Made by a program: the position numbers and the translations under genes. Shown here piece by piece: positions 1-7,214 of a stretch of 26,215 nt of DNA; within the stretch, counting starts at the first letter, position 1, and every line of letters starts with the position of its first letter. The notes beneath the pieces were generated by a model. That model saw only the letters and a program-made list of their open reading frames with translations. It was not told the DNA's origin and did not search any database. The stretch is taken from NCBI GenBank assembly GCA_002325605.1, contig DCSM01000095.1:1-26215 (forward strand), written 5' to 3'. Source of the DNA: Chloroflexaceae bacterium UBA1466 (GTDB lineage Bacteria; Chloroflexota; Chloroflexia; Chloroflexales; Chloroflexaceae).

Positions 1-2939
1 GCCCGCCCTAGAGAGGCCATTTGAAAGGCTGTGCCAAGCGCCAGATAGGCCTGTTTAGGGCGCTGGGCAGCCAGAGCATGGGCAATCGCAAGGTAAGCTT
101 GAGCCTTCGCCAAGGGTTGTGGAATGGTCGGAGCAAGGCTTTGCGCCAAGGTTAAAGCTCCTTGATTGGCTAGGGCGCTAACGAGAGCTAAGAGGTAACG
201 GCTAGTTTGAAGAGGAGTAAGCGGATTCTCATCTAAGGCCAGCAAAGCGGTCTGTTGCTGCCCACTTGCGACTAAAAGCGGTGCAAGATGAGTTAAGGCA
301 CGGGCTCGCTCGCCAGGTTGGGTGATCTTCTGAGCAAGTTGAAAGCCCCCTAAAGGATCACCTGCTTTAGCCTGCGCGAGAGCTAAGTTAGCCAAAGTTT
401 GAGCTTTCTGTTCAAGCGTACTAATCTGATAAGCTAACTGCAAGGCTTCCCCAAACGCTCCCGCTGCCGCTAAGACACGGACTAACTCATCATAGGTCCA
501 ATCCCGTTCATCGGGGTCTGTGAGGGTCTGGGCTAAGGTTAAACCCTCTGCATACTTCCCACTTTGGGCGAGGGCCAGCGCGGTACGGGATTGGGCCCGC
601 TCTTGCTCTTCCCCTGGCGCAAGCTGGGAAGCGACCTGGAGTGCGGCTTTGGTATGCCCTAAAGCTCCGTAAGAAGCGGCTAATAAAGTCAATAGAGGAA
701 CCCGTACTTCCTTAGTCAACGCTCCGATAGCCGTAGTCGCCTGCTCCAGCGCCGCCACAGCTACTGTGCCATGCACCTTTTGCCGCACATCGAGGAGAGC
801 CATAACACGCACCTCAACCGCTTCGATTTCACAGGCGACAGTTAAAGCCGCTTGACCTTTATTCGCCGCTGCTAAAGCCGCTGCCAAACGTGCTAATCCA
901 TGTTCCCGTTGGCTAGAATTCTCCAGCCGAGCCAGGCGCTGTCGCGCATTCAACTCATCATTTGCTGCGGAATCGCAAGCCAATTCGATCTCGCCCCAAC
1001 CTCTTGCGGTCTCAACCTTGACCTGCGCTAACAGTGCTTCGCCTGCTACTAAGTAGCCTGCCCGCACCCAAGCTACAGCAACTTCAGCTTGAGCCCAGGC
1101 CGCCAAGCTCTCGTGCTTGATCGCGCAAGCTACCTTTTGGGCTTGAAGGTAAGCCCCTTTAGCGAGCAACCAATGCACTACTTGCGTAGCAGCCACCCCG
1201 CGCCGCTCACTCTGTTCAATCTGCGTCGTCAGAGCCAAGGCCCCTTCACTTTCCCCCAAAGCTAATGCTACTTTAACCAGGACACAAAGCAAATGCTCCC
1301 GTTGCTCACGCCATACCCGTGGGATTTTCTGCTCCTCAATGTCAAGAGCTTGAGAGAGTAAACGCATCGCTGCTGACCGTTGCTTGAGACCGTAGCAAGT
1401 CTCACCTAACTGCCTAAGTACCTGGGCCTTTGCCTGTCCATCAGGTAGTTGATCGACCAAAGCTGTGGTTCGTTTGAGACTCCCTTCCCGCCCTAAACGC
1501 TCCTGACTGCCTAACAGAGCGTCGGCGACTGCTTCGGGATTCAGGGAGCGCGTAAGGGATGTAAACGTCCCCACCAAAGCAGTTATACTAGCCAAGCGCA
1601 AAAGCTGGGCCTCACTTGTCTGAGGTTCTAATCTGACCCCAATCGCGGTGCGAAGTTCCCAAGAAAGGTCACGGGCCGCCTCGGCCAATTGCCCTGTGCG
1701 GCGTTCCTGACCTCTAATCCAAGCCCGTTGAGCTACACGAGGTAGGGCTATAGAAGGTGACAGACCAAGAGCTGCATGCCGAGCAAATTGCTGCCAAGCA
1801 TAGTTTTCAAGGAGGGAAGGGGGCTGAAGCTGCTCCTGCTCTAAGTACTTAGCAAGCTCCATGGTCAAAGCTGTATGCGTCTGCTCAAGCTCTGTGGGAT
1901 GGGAGCGGGCCAAGTAATCCCGTAAGGCCCAATGATGCAAGGATACGGTCACCAAGGAGGGAGGATTGGGGTCACTCTGGCAGTCTGCAAGCCCTAACGC
2001 TTGCCAGAGTTCTAGGGTTGGTTGAGGGTCTGTGCCAAGCAGATCAGCACAGAGTTGGTAGGGTAAGGGTTCCCCTGCGGCAGCCAAAAGAAGAGCCAAT
2101 TGACGACTTGAGGAGCTTAAATCGGCCCACCAAGTCTGGTAAAGCTGCTCCAGGCCAAGGGGAAGGTCACGGTAATCATAAGCCTTCTGATGGATGAGAC
2201 CAGCAGCCAGTCTGAGGTAGAGGAAGTTGCCTTGCGCGGCCTCGATGAGGGGTTTTTGCGCCTCAAGCGGGCACTTTAGCTGGTGCAAAAAGCGGCTTGC
2301 CGCGTGGTTGAAGGCCTCACCTTGTTGGGGCAAATGAATCCGCAGATCGGGGCGAAAGGACCAATCGGCTCCTGGTAGACTGCCTGCAATAAGTAAGACA
2401 TTTGGGGGCAAAGCGGCTCTGGGCAAGCGCCAAGTTTGGGGGAAAGGAGCCAAGGGTTGAAGGGGACAAGAAGGCGGATCAAGCAGGACAATTACGCGCT
2501 GCGGTTGCGTACTGGCTTCCTTCAACAGGTCCGCAAGACTCTGGTAATCAGTCGCAATAGAAGGGGGAATAAGGGGCAAACTGAGCTTGTGAAGAGCAAT
2601 TAGTTGAGCAGCAAGAGCAGCCATTCCATAGCCCGCTCTGCCGTGGGCTGCATCGTGGTCGCCGAACCAGAAAGCTACTGGTTGGGTGGCCGCTAAGTGG
2701 GCCAGAAGGGTCGAGACCCCACTCCCTGGGGGGCCTTCTATGGTTACCAAACCTCCCTCTAAAGCGGCCATCGCTTGGGCGACCTGAGCCTTCACCTGGT
2801 AGCTCATGAAGCAAGTCTGTTGAGTTCTCTGAATGTAAGCTCCCTGGCTCATAAGGCTAGGTTCGACTGCGTTCCAAAGCGCGGGATAGTCCTTGAGCGC
2901 GGTGAAAGCGGGGGGAAATAAAGGCTGGGTAGTCGGCAT
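1..2939 (-). CDS. STAND-like P-loop NTPase with long TPR-like helical tail (3' end outside window)
   Basis: This is an open frame of 979 codons with no stop before the window edge, so the C-terminus is missing. The start at 2939 is supported by a strong ribosome binding site (GGAGG, 5 bases before ATG). Residues 69-77 (GPPGSGVST) form a Walker A loop that ends in Ser-Thr and lacks the usual Lys. A hydrophobic strand ending in Asp (VIVLLD, about 143-148) may be Walker B. GNFLYLRLAAGLI near residue 245 is typical of the helical part of STAND ATPases. From about residue 400 onward the protein is alanine/leucine-rich paired helices resembling TPR repeats. By family knowledge such proteins are signalling switches or scaffolds; the partner here is unknown. 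It follows the rplL terminator and probably has its own promoter. The missing Walker A Lys makes ATP hydrolysis uncertain. Confidence 0.75.
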   Translation of the reverse strand, partial: MPTTQPLFPPAFTALKDYPALWNAVEPSLMSQGAYIQRTQQTCFMSYQVKAQVAQAMAALEGGLVTIEGPPGSGVSTLLAHLAATQPVAFWFGDHDAAHGRAGYGMAALAAQLIALHKLSLPLIPPSIATDYQSLADLLKEASTQPQRVIVLLDPPSCPLQPLAPFPQTWRLPRAALPPNVLLIAGSLPGADWSFRPDLRIHLPQQGEAFNHAASRFLHQLKCPLEAQKPLIEAAQGNFLYLRLAAGLIHQKAYDYRDLPLGLEQLYQTWWADLSSSSRQLALLLAAAGEPLPYQLCADLLGTDPQPTLELWQALGLADCQSDPNPPSLVTVSLHHWALRDYLARSHPTELEQTHTALTMELAKYLEQEQLQPPSLLENYAWQQFARHAALGLSPSIALPRVAQRAWIRGQERRTGQLAEAARDLSWELRTAIGVRLEPQTSEAQLLRLASITALVGTFTSLTRSLNPEAVADALLGSQERLGREGSLKRTTALVDQLPDGQAKAQVLRQLGETCYGLKQRSAAMRLLSQALDIEEQKIPRVWREQREHLLCVLVKVALALGESEGALALTTQIEQSERRGVAATQVVHWLLAKGAYLQAQKVACAIKHESLAAWAQAEVAVAWVRAGYLVAGEALLAQVKVETARGWGEIELACDSAANDELNARQRLARLENSSQREHGLARLAAALAAANKGQAALTVACEIEAVEVRVMALLDVRQKVHGTVAVAALEQATTAIGALTKEVRVPLLTLLAASYGALGHTKAALQVASQLAPGEEQERAQSRTALALAQSGKYAEGLTLAQTLTDPDERDWTYDELVRVLAAAGAFGEALQLAYQISTLEQKAQTLANLALAQAKAGDPLGGFQLAQKITQPGERARALTHLAPLLVASGQQQTALLALDENPLTPLQTSRYLLALVSALANQGALTLAQSLAPTIPQPLAKAQAYLAIAHALAAQRPKQAYLALGTAFQMASLGR

Positions 2940-2968
2940 AAGTTCCTCCAAATTAGGGGTAGAAGAGC

Positions 2969-3004
2969 GGTGCGCCCCCCGCGCTTTAGCGCGGGGGGCG
3001 CACC
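2969..3004. repeat. GC-rich perfect palindrome with TTTA loop
   Basis: Two 16-bp arms (2969-2984 and 2989-3004) are perfectly complementary around the loop TTTA. The centre GCGCTTTAGCGC matches the TTTAGC/GCTAAA core of the palindromes elsewhere in the window (4212, 6104, 9109, 21729). It lies between the rplL terminator and the ribosome binding site of the 1-2939 gene. It could act as a second transcription barrier or be an inert dispersed repeat. Confidence 0.7.
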
Positions 3005-3028
3005 GGAGTCGCTGCCCAAACTAGGTAG

Positions 3029-3062
3029 CAAAAGCGGCAGGGAAGTTGACTTCCCTGCCGCT
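3029..3062 (-). terminator. Intrinsic terminator after rplL
   Basis: A perfect 14-bp stem (3033-3046 with 3049-3062, arm AGCGGCAGGGAAGT) is followed on the minus strand by TTTTG. It begins 23 bases after the rplL stop. It closes the ribosomal-protein unit, so rpoB is not co-transcribed from it. Confidence 0.8.
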
Positions 3063-3085
3063 CTTCGTCCGTTTTAGCGCTGCGC

Positions 3086-3481
3086 TTACTTAACTTCGAC
3101 GCTTGCGCCTGTCTCGATCAACTTAGCTTTCGCGGCCTCAGCCTCTTCCTTGCTGACCGCTTCCTTCACCGGCTTAGGCGCACCCTCGACCAGGTCTTTA
3201 GCTTCTTTCAAGCCCAAGCTGGTCAATTCGCGGACCACCTTGATCACCTGAATCTTGTTCGGGCCTACATCTTTAAGGATCACCGTGAACTCCGTCTGCT
3301 CCTCGGCAGCAGGCGCAGCACTCTCAGCGCCAGCGGCGGGGCCAGCTACAACCCCGACGGCCACTGGGGCCGCGGCGGTAACGCCCCATTTCTCTTCCAT
3401 CTCTTTCTTCAACTCAACCAACTCAAGGACGTTGCACGTTTCGATAGCGGCTATAATGTCAAGAACCTTTTGGCTTGCCAT
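3086..3481 (-). CDS. rplL: 50S ribosomal protein L7/L12
   Basis: This 131-residue protein is the stalk component that recruits translation factors to the ribosome. It has the usual three parts: an N-terminal helical dimerisation region (1-36), an Ala/Pro-rich flexible hinge (37-60), and a C-terminal domain whose conserved surface is visible (NKIQVIKVVRELTSLGLKEAKDLVE, about 76-100). The hinge and length are slightly longer than in E. coli (121 residues). It starts 23 bases after rplJ with the ribosome binding site AGAAAGG. A strong terminator follows it. Confidence 0.97.
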   Translation of the reverse strand: MASQKVLDIIAAIETCNVLELVELKKEMEEKWGVTAAAPVAVGVVAGPAAGAESAAPAAEEQTEFTVILKDVGPNKIQVIKVVRELTSLGLKEAKDLVEGAPKPVKEAVSKEEAEAAKAKLIETGASVEVK

Positions 3482-3504
3482 CTGGGAGATTTACCTTTCT
3501 TTAT

Positions 3505-4047
3505 TTAGGCTGGGCCCGCAGACTCTTCGGCGGGTTGTAATTGATCAATTCGAGCTTGAAGGGTATAAACGACATTTGAGATCGCGGCGTTGAGAACCCC
3601 AACCACCCCGGCCACTGGGGCCTGGATGCCCCCCAAAATCTGGGCCAGGAGTTGCTGGCGGGAAGGCAACTTAGCGACTTCTTCCAACTTAGCAGCAGCA
3701 AACGCATTCGACCCTAGCAATCCCCCACGGACGGCCATTTTCTTCGAGACCCGAATAAAATCATTCAGGGTTTTCGCTACGCTTGCCACGTCATCATAAG
3801 CAATAGCCAAGGCCGTAGGGCCAGCCAAAAATGGCTCTAAAGCCTCGTGTTGCGTTTCGCGGGCGGCGAGCCGAATAAGGGTGTTTTTGGCAACTATCAG
3901 ATCGGCTCCATTTGCTCGCAGTTTCTGGCGCAAGTCCGTCATTTCGGCAACCGTCAACCCGCGATAATCCGCAACAACTGTCAGTTGCATCTGGGTGAGT
4001 TTGGCGGTTAAGCTGGCTACCGTTTCAATTTTGCGCTGTGTAGGCAT
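3505..4047 (-). CDS. rplJ: 50S ribosomal protein L10
   Basis: This 180-residue protein anchors the L7/L12 dimers to 23S rRNA and, in many bacteria, represses its own operon. The L10 hallmarks are VVADYRGLTVAEMTDLRQKLR (about 24-44), VAKNTLIRLAA (52-62), the glycine-rich region near GGLLG, and a C-terminal helix that binds L7/L12. The start at 4047 has AAAGGAAAAA upstream. That site sits in the loop of a small hairpin (GGTTT/AAACC), so its access may be controlled. An attenuator and an L10-leader-like region lie upstream. Confidence 0.97.
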   Translation of the reverse strand: MPTQRKIETVASLTAKLTQMQLTVVADYRGLTVAEMTDLRQKLRANGADLIVAKNTLIRLAARETQHEALEPFLAGPTALAIAYDDVASVAKTLNDFIRVSKKMAVRGGLLGSNAFAAAKLEEVAKLPSRQQLLAQILGGIQAPVAGVVGVLNAAISNVVYTLQARIDQLQPAEESAGPA

Positions 4048-4070
4048 TGGTTTTTCCTTTTCAAACCAAC

Positions 4071-4102
4071 AAAAAAACCACTGTATCTCCTAGACACGGT
4101 GG
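4071..4102 (-). terminator. Attenuator/terminator hairpin ahead of rplJ
   Basis: On the minus strand a 10-bp stem (CCACCGTGTC with GATACAGTGG, one mismatch and one wobble, 5-base loop) is followed directly by seven T and then G. It sits between rplA and rplJ, about 25 bases before the rplJ start. Transcription attenuation is known in the rplJL leaders of several bacteria. Here it would set the level of L10 and L7/L12 relative to L11 and L1. Confidence 0.75.
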
Positions 4103-4262
4103 CCAAACAGAAGAAACACCTTTTTATTGCAACTTAATTAAAAGCAGCATGCAAACTAAAAAGCATTTTTCTGTTGCCTACCTCGGCTGGCGGGTTTCAA
4201 AACCTCTTCCTTTAGCGCGGTGCTAAAGACCAGCGGTCTAGGGTATAGCAACTCTTTTTTTG
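4103..4262 (-). promoter_or_regulatory. Probable L10 leader RNA
   Basis: The 228-bp rplA-rplJ gap contains CAGCCGAGGT (4181-4190 read on the minus strand), resembling the conserved AGCCGAGGT stretch of L10-leader RNAs that bind the L10-L12 complex. GTTGCTATACC upstream can pair imperfectly with GGTAGGCAAC, which includes the end of that motif. A second small stem (CTTTAGC/GCTAAAG) lies near 4212-4230. The location, directly before an attenuator and rplJ, fits feedback control. The assignment is from memory of the motif, not a covariance search. Confidence 0.6.
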
Positions 4263-4275
4263 TCTTTTTTGCAGC

Positions 4276-5001
4276 CTAGGCTTTAACTTCGGCTTTCATT
4301 GCTTGGGCTACTAGCGGATTGAGCCGAATCCCTGGGCCCATGGTGCTAGTCAACGTTATGCTTCGCACATAAACCCCTTTAGCTCCACTGGGTTTGGCAA
4401 TTTTGATGGCTTCCATCAAAGCTGCTAAGTTCTCAAAGATTTGCGCTTCGCTAAAATTAGCTTTCCCAATGGCTACGTGCAACAAACCTGTTTTATCGTT
4501 GCGAAACTCAACGCGCCCCCCACGGACTTCTTGAATGGTATTGCCTAAATTCTCAACGGGGACAACGGTTCCACTCTTTGGGTTGGGCATCAAGCCACGC
4601 GGCCCCAATTTGCGCCCTAACTTGCCGACTTTGCCCATCATATCGGCAGTTGCGATGGCGATGTCAAAGTCAAAGAAGTTTTCTTTGTCAATTCGGGCAA
4701 TAAGATCATCGCTGCCCACAAAATCTGCACCTGCGTCTTGGGCCATCCGTGCCGCATCACCTTGGGCAAAGACCAAAACACGCACTGTTTTGCCCGTCCC
4801 GTGTGGTAAAACTACCGTCGTGCGGATGTTTTGGTCGGCGTGGCGAGGGTCGATTCCCAAGCGCACGTGAACCTCAATCGTCGAATTAAACTGTACAAAA
4901 GTGGTTTCAAGGGCCAGTTTGACCGCCTCGGCGGGCGCGTAAAACTGCGTCCGATCAACTTTTGCACAGGCTGCTAAATACTTTTTACCTTGCTTTGCCA
5001 T
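4276..5001 (-). CDS. rplA: 50S ribosomal protein L1
   Basis: This 241-residue protein forms the L1 stalk that helps release deacylated tRNA from the E site. It shows the L1 signature: IEVHVRLGIDPRHADQNIR (about 42-60), the LPHGTGK strand, and MMGKVGKLGRKLGPRGLMPN near 120-140, followed by NPKSGTV. Its length matches the family. The start has the ribosome binding site AAAGGAAA. In nearly all bacteria it directly follows rplK, but here a lipoprotein gene intervenes. Confidence 0.97.
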   Translation of the reverse strand: MAKQGKKYLAACAKVDRTQFYAPAEAVKLALETTFVQFNSTIEVHVRLGIDPRHADQNIRTTVVLPHGTGKTVRVLVFAQGDAARMAQDAGADFVGSDDLIARIDKENFFDFDIAIATADMMGKVGKLGRKLGPRGLMPNPKSGTVVPVENLGNTIQEVRGGRVEFRNDKTGLLHVAIGKANFSEAQIFENLAALMEAIKIAKPSGAKGVYVRSITLTSTMGPGIRLNPLVAQAMKAEVKA

Positions 5002-5073
5002 GGGATTAGTTTCCTTTGTGGTCCAAAACGGGCAAATTTTTGCCCTCCCACCTAAGAACCATTAGCTCAAAAT

Positions 5074-5553
5074 CTATTTACTGGCGAACGTTTCAACGAC
5101 TTTCTGAAATTTTGCCGCCGTTTCGGGCGTAATTTCGCGGAAAAGCAGAACTAAAACGCGGCCATCGGCTGAACGATAACGATATTTATTGAAACAATCC
5201 CCATCAGGACAGCGGGGTTCCTTGGCTTTCTGATAGAAATCGGCGACTAGATCACAAGATTCACGGGTTTTGCAAATGTAAATCTGTCCACCGCGTGCGC
5301 CCGCTTCTTTGACATTGAAACCCAGATTATCACTGAAGGTTTCGGCTGGGGGATTCATTGCTGCTTCACGGGCTAAAGGCGCATGGGGATTAAAAACCTC
5401 TAGGCCCGCGTTCACAAATGCGTCGTAAACAGCCTGCGCTGTGAGGGTGGTGGCCTGAGGCCCAGCATTCGGCGAAGGAGCTGCATCTTTGCCACAAGCG
5501 ACTAAGCCAAGAAAAAGACAAAGCCCTATTCCTAATTTTAGCACGAAACGCAT
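5074..5553 (-). CDS. Small predicted lipoprotein of unknown function between rplK and rplA
   Basis: This 159-residue protein begins with a charged start, a hydrophobic stretch and a lipobox (LVAC, Cys at about 20), followed by a Pro/Ala-rich spacer. It should therefore be exported and lipid-anchored. The mature part contains YDAFVNAGLEVFNP, two further Cys near ICKTRESC (about 94-99) and a pair in RCPDGDC (about 115-120), which could form disulfides, then a C-terminal strand-helix. I recognise no family. The start at 5553 has a strong site (AAGGAAGGGAAAG), 39 bases after rplK; rplA starts 72 bases after its stop. It therefore looks co-transcribed inside a ribosomal-protein pair. Codon use is not visibly different from its neighbours. 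Confidence 0.8.
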   Translation of the reverse strand: MRFVLKLGIGLCLFLGLVACGKDAAPSPNAGPQATTLTAQAVYDAFVNAGLEVFNPHAPLAREAAMNPPAETFSDNLGFNVKEAGARGGQIYICKTRESCDLVADFYQKAKEPRCPDGDCFNKYRYRSADGRVLVLLFREITPETAAKFQKVVETFASK

Positions 5554-5592
5554 TTTCTTTCCCTTCCTTATAGGCTTCCAAAAGGCTTAGAC

Positions 5593-6018
5593 TTAATCCA
5601 CAATCTCGATGCCCATACTGCGGGCGGTCCCCGCCAAAATTTTCTCCGCATTCTCAACATTAAGCGCATTGAGATCCCCCAACTTTTGATTAGCCAAGTC
5701 GCGCAATTGTTTGCGCGTAACTTTGCCCGCTAGACTGCGCCCTGCGGTCCCTGAACCCTTTGGCACACCTGCGGCCTTCCGCAACAAGTCCGAAGCGGGG
5801 GGCGTAAGCAACCGCGCCACAAACGAACGGTCACTGTAAATCGTTACTTCAACGGGGACAATGCTGCCCGCTTGCCCAGCCGTCTTCTCGTTGTACTCCT
5901 TCACAAACGCCATAATGTTAATGCCATACTGCCCCAACGCTGGCCCCACGGGGGGGGCGGGAGTGGCCTTACCAGCTTTGAGTTGCAGTTTGACGACGGC
6001 AACTAGTTTTTTTGCCAC
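5593..6018 (-). CDS. rplK: 50S ribosomal protein L11
   Basis: This 141-residue protein is at the GTPase-associated centre and is needed for the stringent response. Visible hallmarks are KLQLKAGKATPAPPVGPALGQ (about 10-30), the N-domain helix with GINIMAFVKEYNEKT, and the C-terminal rRNA-binding part with TPPASDLLRKAAGVPKGSG. The start is GTG (6016-6018) with the usual AKKL N-terminus. No close ribosome binding site is seen; an AGAAAG lies about 15 bases upstream in a segment shared with the tuf leader. Two terminator-like hairpins separate it from nusG, so it likely has its own promoter. Confidence 0.97.
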   Translation of the reverse strand: MAKKLVAVVKLQLKAGKATPAPPVGPALGQYGINIMAFVKEYNEKTAGQAGSIVPVEVTIYSDRSFVARLLTPPASDLLRKAAGVPKGSGTAGRSLAGKVTRKQLRDLANQKLGDLNALNVENAEKILAGTARSMGIEIVD

Positions 6019-6030
6019 GCTTTTTTACTG

Positions 6031-6078
6031 CTACTTTCTAGGTGATCGCAACTGAACACCGTTAAAATTCCTCGTCTG
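6031..6078 (-). promoter_or_regulatory. rplK leader segment shared with tuf
   Basis: The 12-mer CCTAGAAAGTAG (minus strand, 6042-6031) also occurs exactly at 8468-8457 before tuf. Both copies are preceded about 30 bases upstream by AGGAATTTT. Position and order match in both leaders. It could be part of a common regulatory leader or an extended ribosome contact (AGAAAG pairs with the 16S rRNA 3' end). Confidence 0.5.
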
Positions 6079-6103
6079 AAACCCCCTCAGCAGAACTGGA
6101 ACC

Positions 6104-6119
6104 CACGGCTTTAGCCGTG
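6104..6119. repeat. TAAAGC-type palindrome copy
   Basis: CACGGCTTTAGCCGTG has 7-bp arms around TT. With its flank GGTCACGGCTAAAGCCGTGG on the minus strand, it matches the unit repeated four times at 21729-21840. It lies in the nusG-rplK gap. Confidence 0.75.
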
Positions 6120-6129
6120 ACCGCTGCTT

Positions 6130-6158
6130 AAAAAGCCAGCGACTTCCAATGAGTCGCT
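6130..6158 (-). terminator. Hairpin with T-run in nusG-rplK gap
   Basis: On the minus strand AGCGACT pairs with AGTCGCT over a 7-base loop and is followed by GGCTTTTT. It probably acts as a back-up terminator after nusG, isolating rplK. Confidence 0.55.
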
Positions 6159-6185
6159 TTGAACGCAGTTTTTAGCTCAGGGCCC

Positions 6186-6217
6186 AAAAAAGCGGCCCCT
6201 TGCTTGAAGGCTGGGCC
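6186..6217 (-). terminator. Intrinsic terminator after nusG
   Basis: On the minus strand GGCC(CAG)CCTT pairs with AAGGGGCC over the loop CAAGC, with CAG bulged, followed by GCTTTTTTG. It begins 12 bases after the nusG stop. Confidence 0.6.
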
Positions 6218-6229
6218 CCAAAGCTTGCG

Positions 6230-6808
6230 CTAATCCACCAAGCGGGCGACCTGGAGAAAATCTAATTCAATCGGGGCTTCGCGCCCAAAGAGGGAAACTA
6301 AGACCCGAACGCGGCCCTTTTCTTGGTCAATTGAATCTACGATGCCTTCAAATTCGTTAAAAGGCCCGTCGGTGATCTTCACCCCCTGCCCAACTTGATA
6401 GCTCACGCGGACTTTGGGCGCTTCGGCCTCCATCTGTTTCAGGATGGCTTTGACTTCGCCATCTTCCAGGGGAATTGGCCGATTACCCTGCCCAACAAAA
6501 CTCGTTACTCCGGGGGTATTACGGACCACATACCATGAATCATCAGTCAAACACATTTGAACTAAAACATACCCAGGGTAGATTTTGCGGCTTACGACGC
6601 GGCGCTGCCCGTTTTTAATCTCAATTTCTTCTTCGGTTGGCACAATGACGCGAAAAATCTGTTCGTCCATACCCATGGACTGAATGCGATGCTCCAAGTT
6701 TTGGCGCACTTTATTTTCGTAGCCCGAATAGGTATGAATCACGTACCAACGGCGTTCATCCGTTGTTTGGGGTGTTTCAGCTTCAGGAATTGGGTCTTTA
6801 GCAGCCAC
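6230..6808 (-). CDS. nusG: Transcription termination/antitermination factor NusG
   Basis: This 192-residue protein binds RNA polymerase and suppresses pausing, and couples transcription to Rho or ribosomes. Domains are the NGN fold, with RRWYVIHTYSGYENKVRQNL near the start and KIYPGYVLVQM plus VRNTPGVTSFVG, then a C-terminal KOW domain (VKITDGPFNEFEGIVDSI). I place the start at the GTG at 6806-6808, because AGGAAGGA lies 5 bases upstream and the protein then has normal length. The in-frame ATG at 6934 would add 42 atypical residues and overlap secE. It lies 31 bases after secE. Confidence 0.96.
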   Translation of the reverse strand: MAAKDPIPEAETPQTTDERRWYVIHTYSGYENKVRQNLEHRIQSMGMDEQIFRVIVPTEEEIEIKNGQRRVVSRKIYPGYVLVQMCLTDDSWYVVRNTPGVTSFVGQGNRPIPLEDGEVKAILKQMEAEAPKVRVSYQVGQGVKITDGPFNEFEGIVDSIDQEKGRVRVLVSLFGREAPIELDFLQVARLVD

Positions 6809-6839
6809 AGCGTTCCTTCCTGGTGACAATGGGGGGTAA

Positions 6840-7103
6840 TTATGGCTGGACAAGTTTGACAAGAAGCGTGTAGAGGGTGAGAAAGAGGGAGTCACTAAGA
6901 AACAAAAAAAAGCCAATCGCGGTAGAAACCCCAATTACCACCATTGTTAGCCGCGATGTCTCCCGCACAATTCCGTCAAATTCGGGGCCCCCTGGCCAAA
7001 CAACCTTTTCCAACTCGGCCCAAGTTTCATGCAAGCGCCGCAGGGATTGCGTCCCCACGGAGTCTTCTTGCAGTTTTTTTTCTTTTTCTTTCACAACAGC
7101 CAT
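6840..7103 (-). CDS. secE: Protein translocase subunit SecE
   Basis: This 87-residue protein stabilises SecY in the Sec translocon. It has a short charged N-terminus, the conserved amphipathic motif ELEKVVWPGGPEFDGIVRET (about 29-48), then one membrane span (about 54-75) and a hydrophobic end. Length and the W-P motif fit the family. I chose the ATG at 7103, with AAGGAAAAGGG upstream. The ATG at 7157 adds 18 residues and lies inside the post-tuf hairpin. It sits directly before nusG, as in most bacteria. Confidence 0.95.
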   Translation of the reverse strand: MAVVKEKEKKLQEDSVGTQSLRRLHETWAELEKVVWPGGPEFDGIVRETSRLTMVVIGVSTAIGFFLFLSDSLFLTLYTLLVKLVQP

Positions 7104-7147
7104 TACCCTTTTCCTTCGTGTCACGGGCCCGAACTCAAAAAGCGTTT

Positions 7148-7196
7148 GAAAAAGCAAGTTGCCCTAGCTCCTCTTTTGCTGTATGAGCTAGGGCAA
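7148..7196 (-). terminator. Hairpin after tuf
   Basis: Perfect 12-bp arms TTGCCCTAGCTC/GAGCTAGGGCAA (7159-7170, 7185-7196) flank a 14-base loop. On the minus strand TTTTT follows about five bases later. It is probably a partial terminator or processing site between tuf and secE-nusG. Confidence 0.6.
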
Positions 7197-7214
7197 AAGC
7201 CTTAAATTCTAAAA

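Noticed and set aside
6809..6934. Longer NusG start at 6934
   Set aside because: It adds 42 residues unlike NusG and overlaps secE. The GTG at 6808 has a strong binding site and gives normal length.
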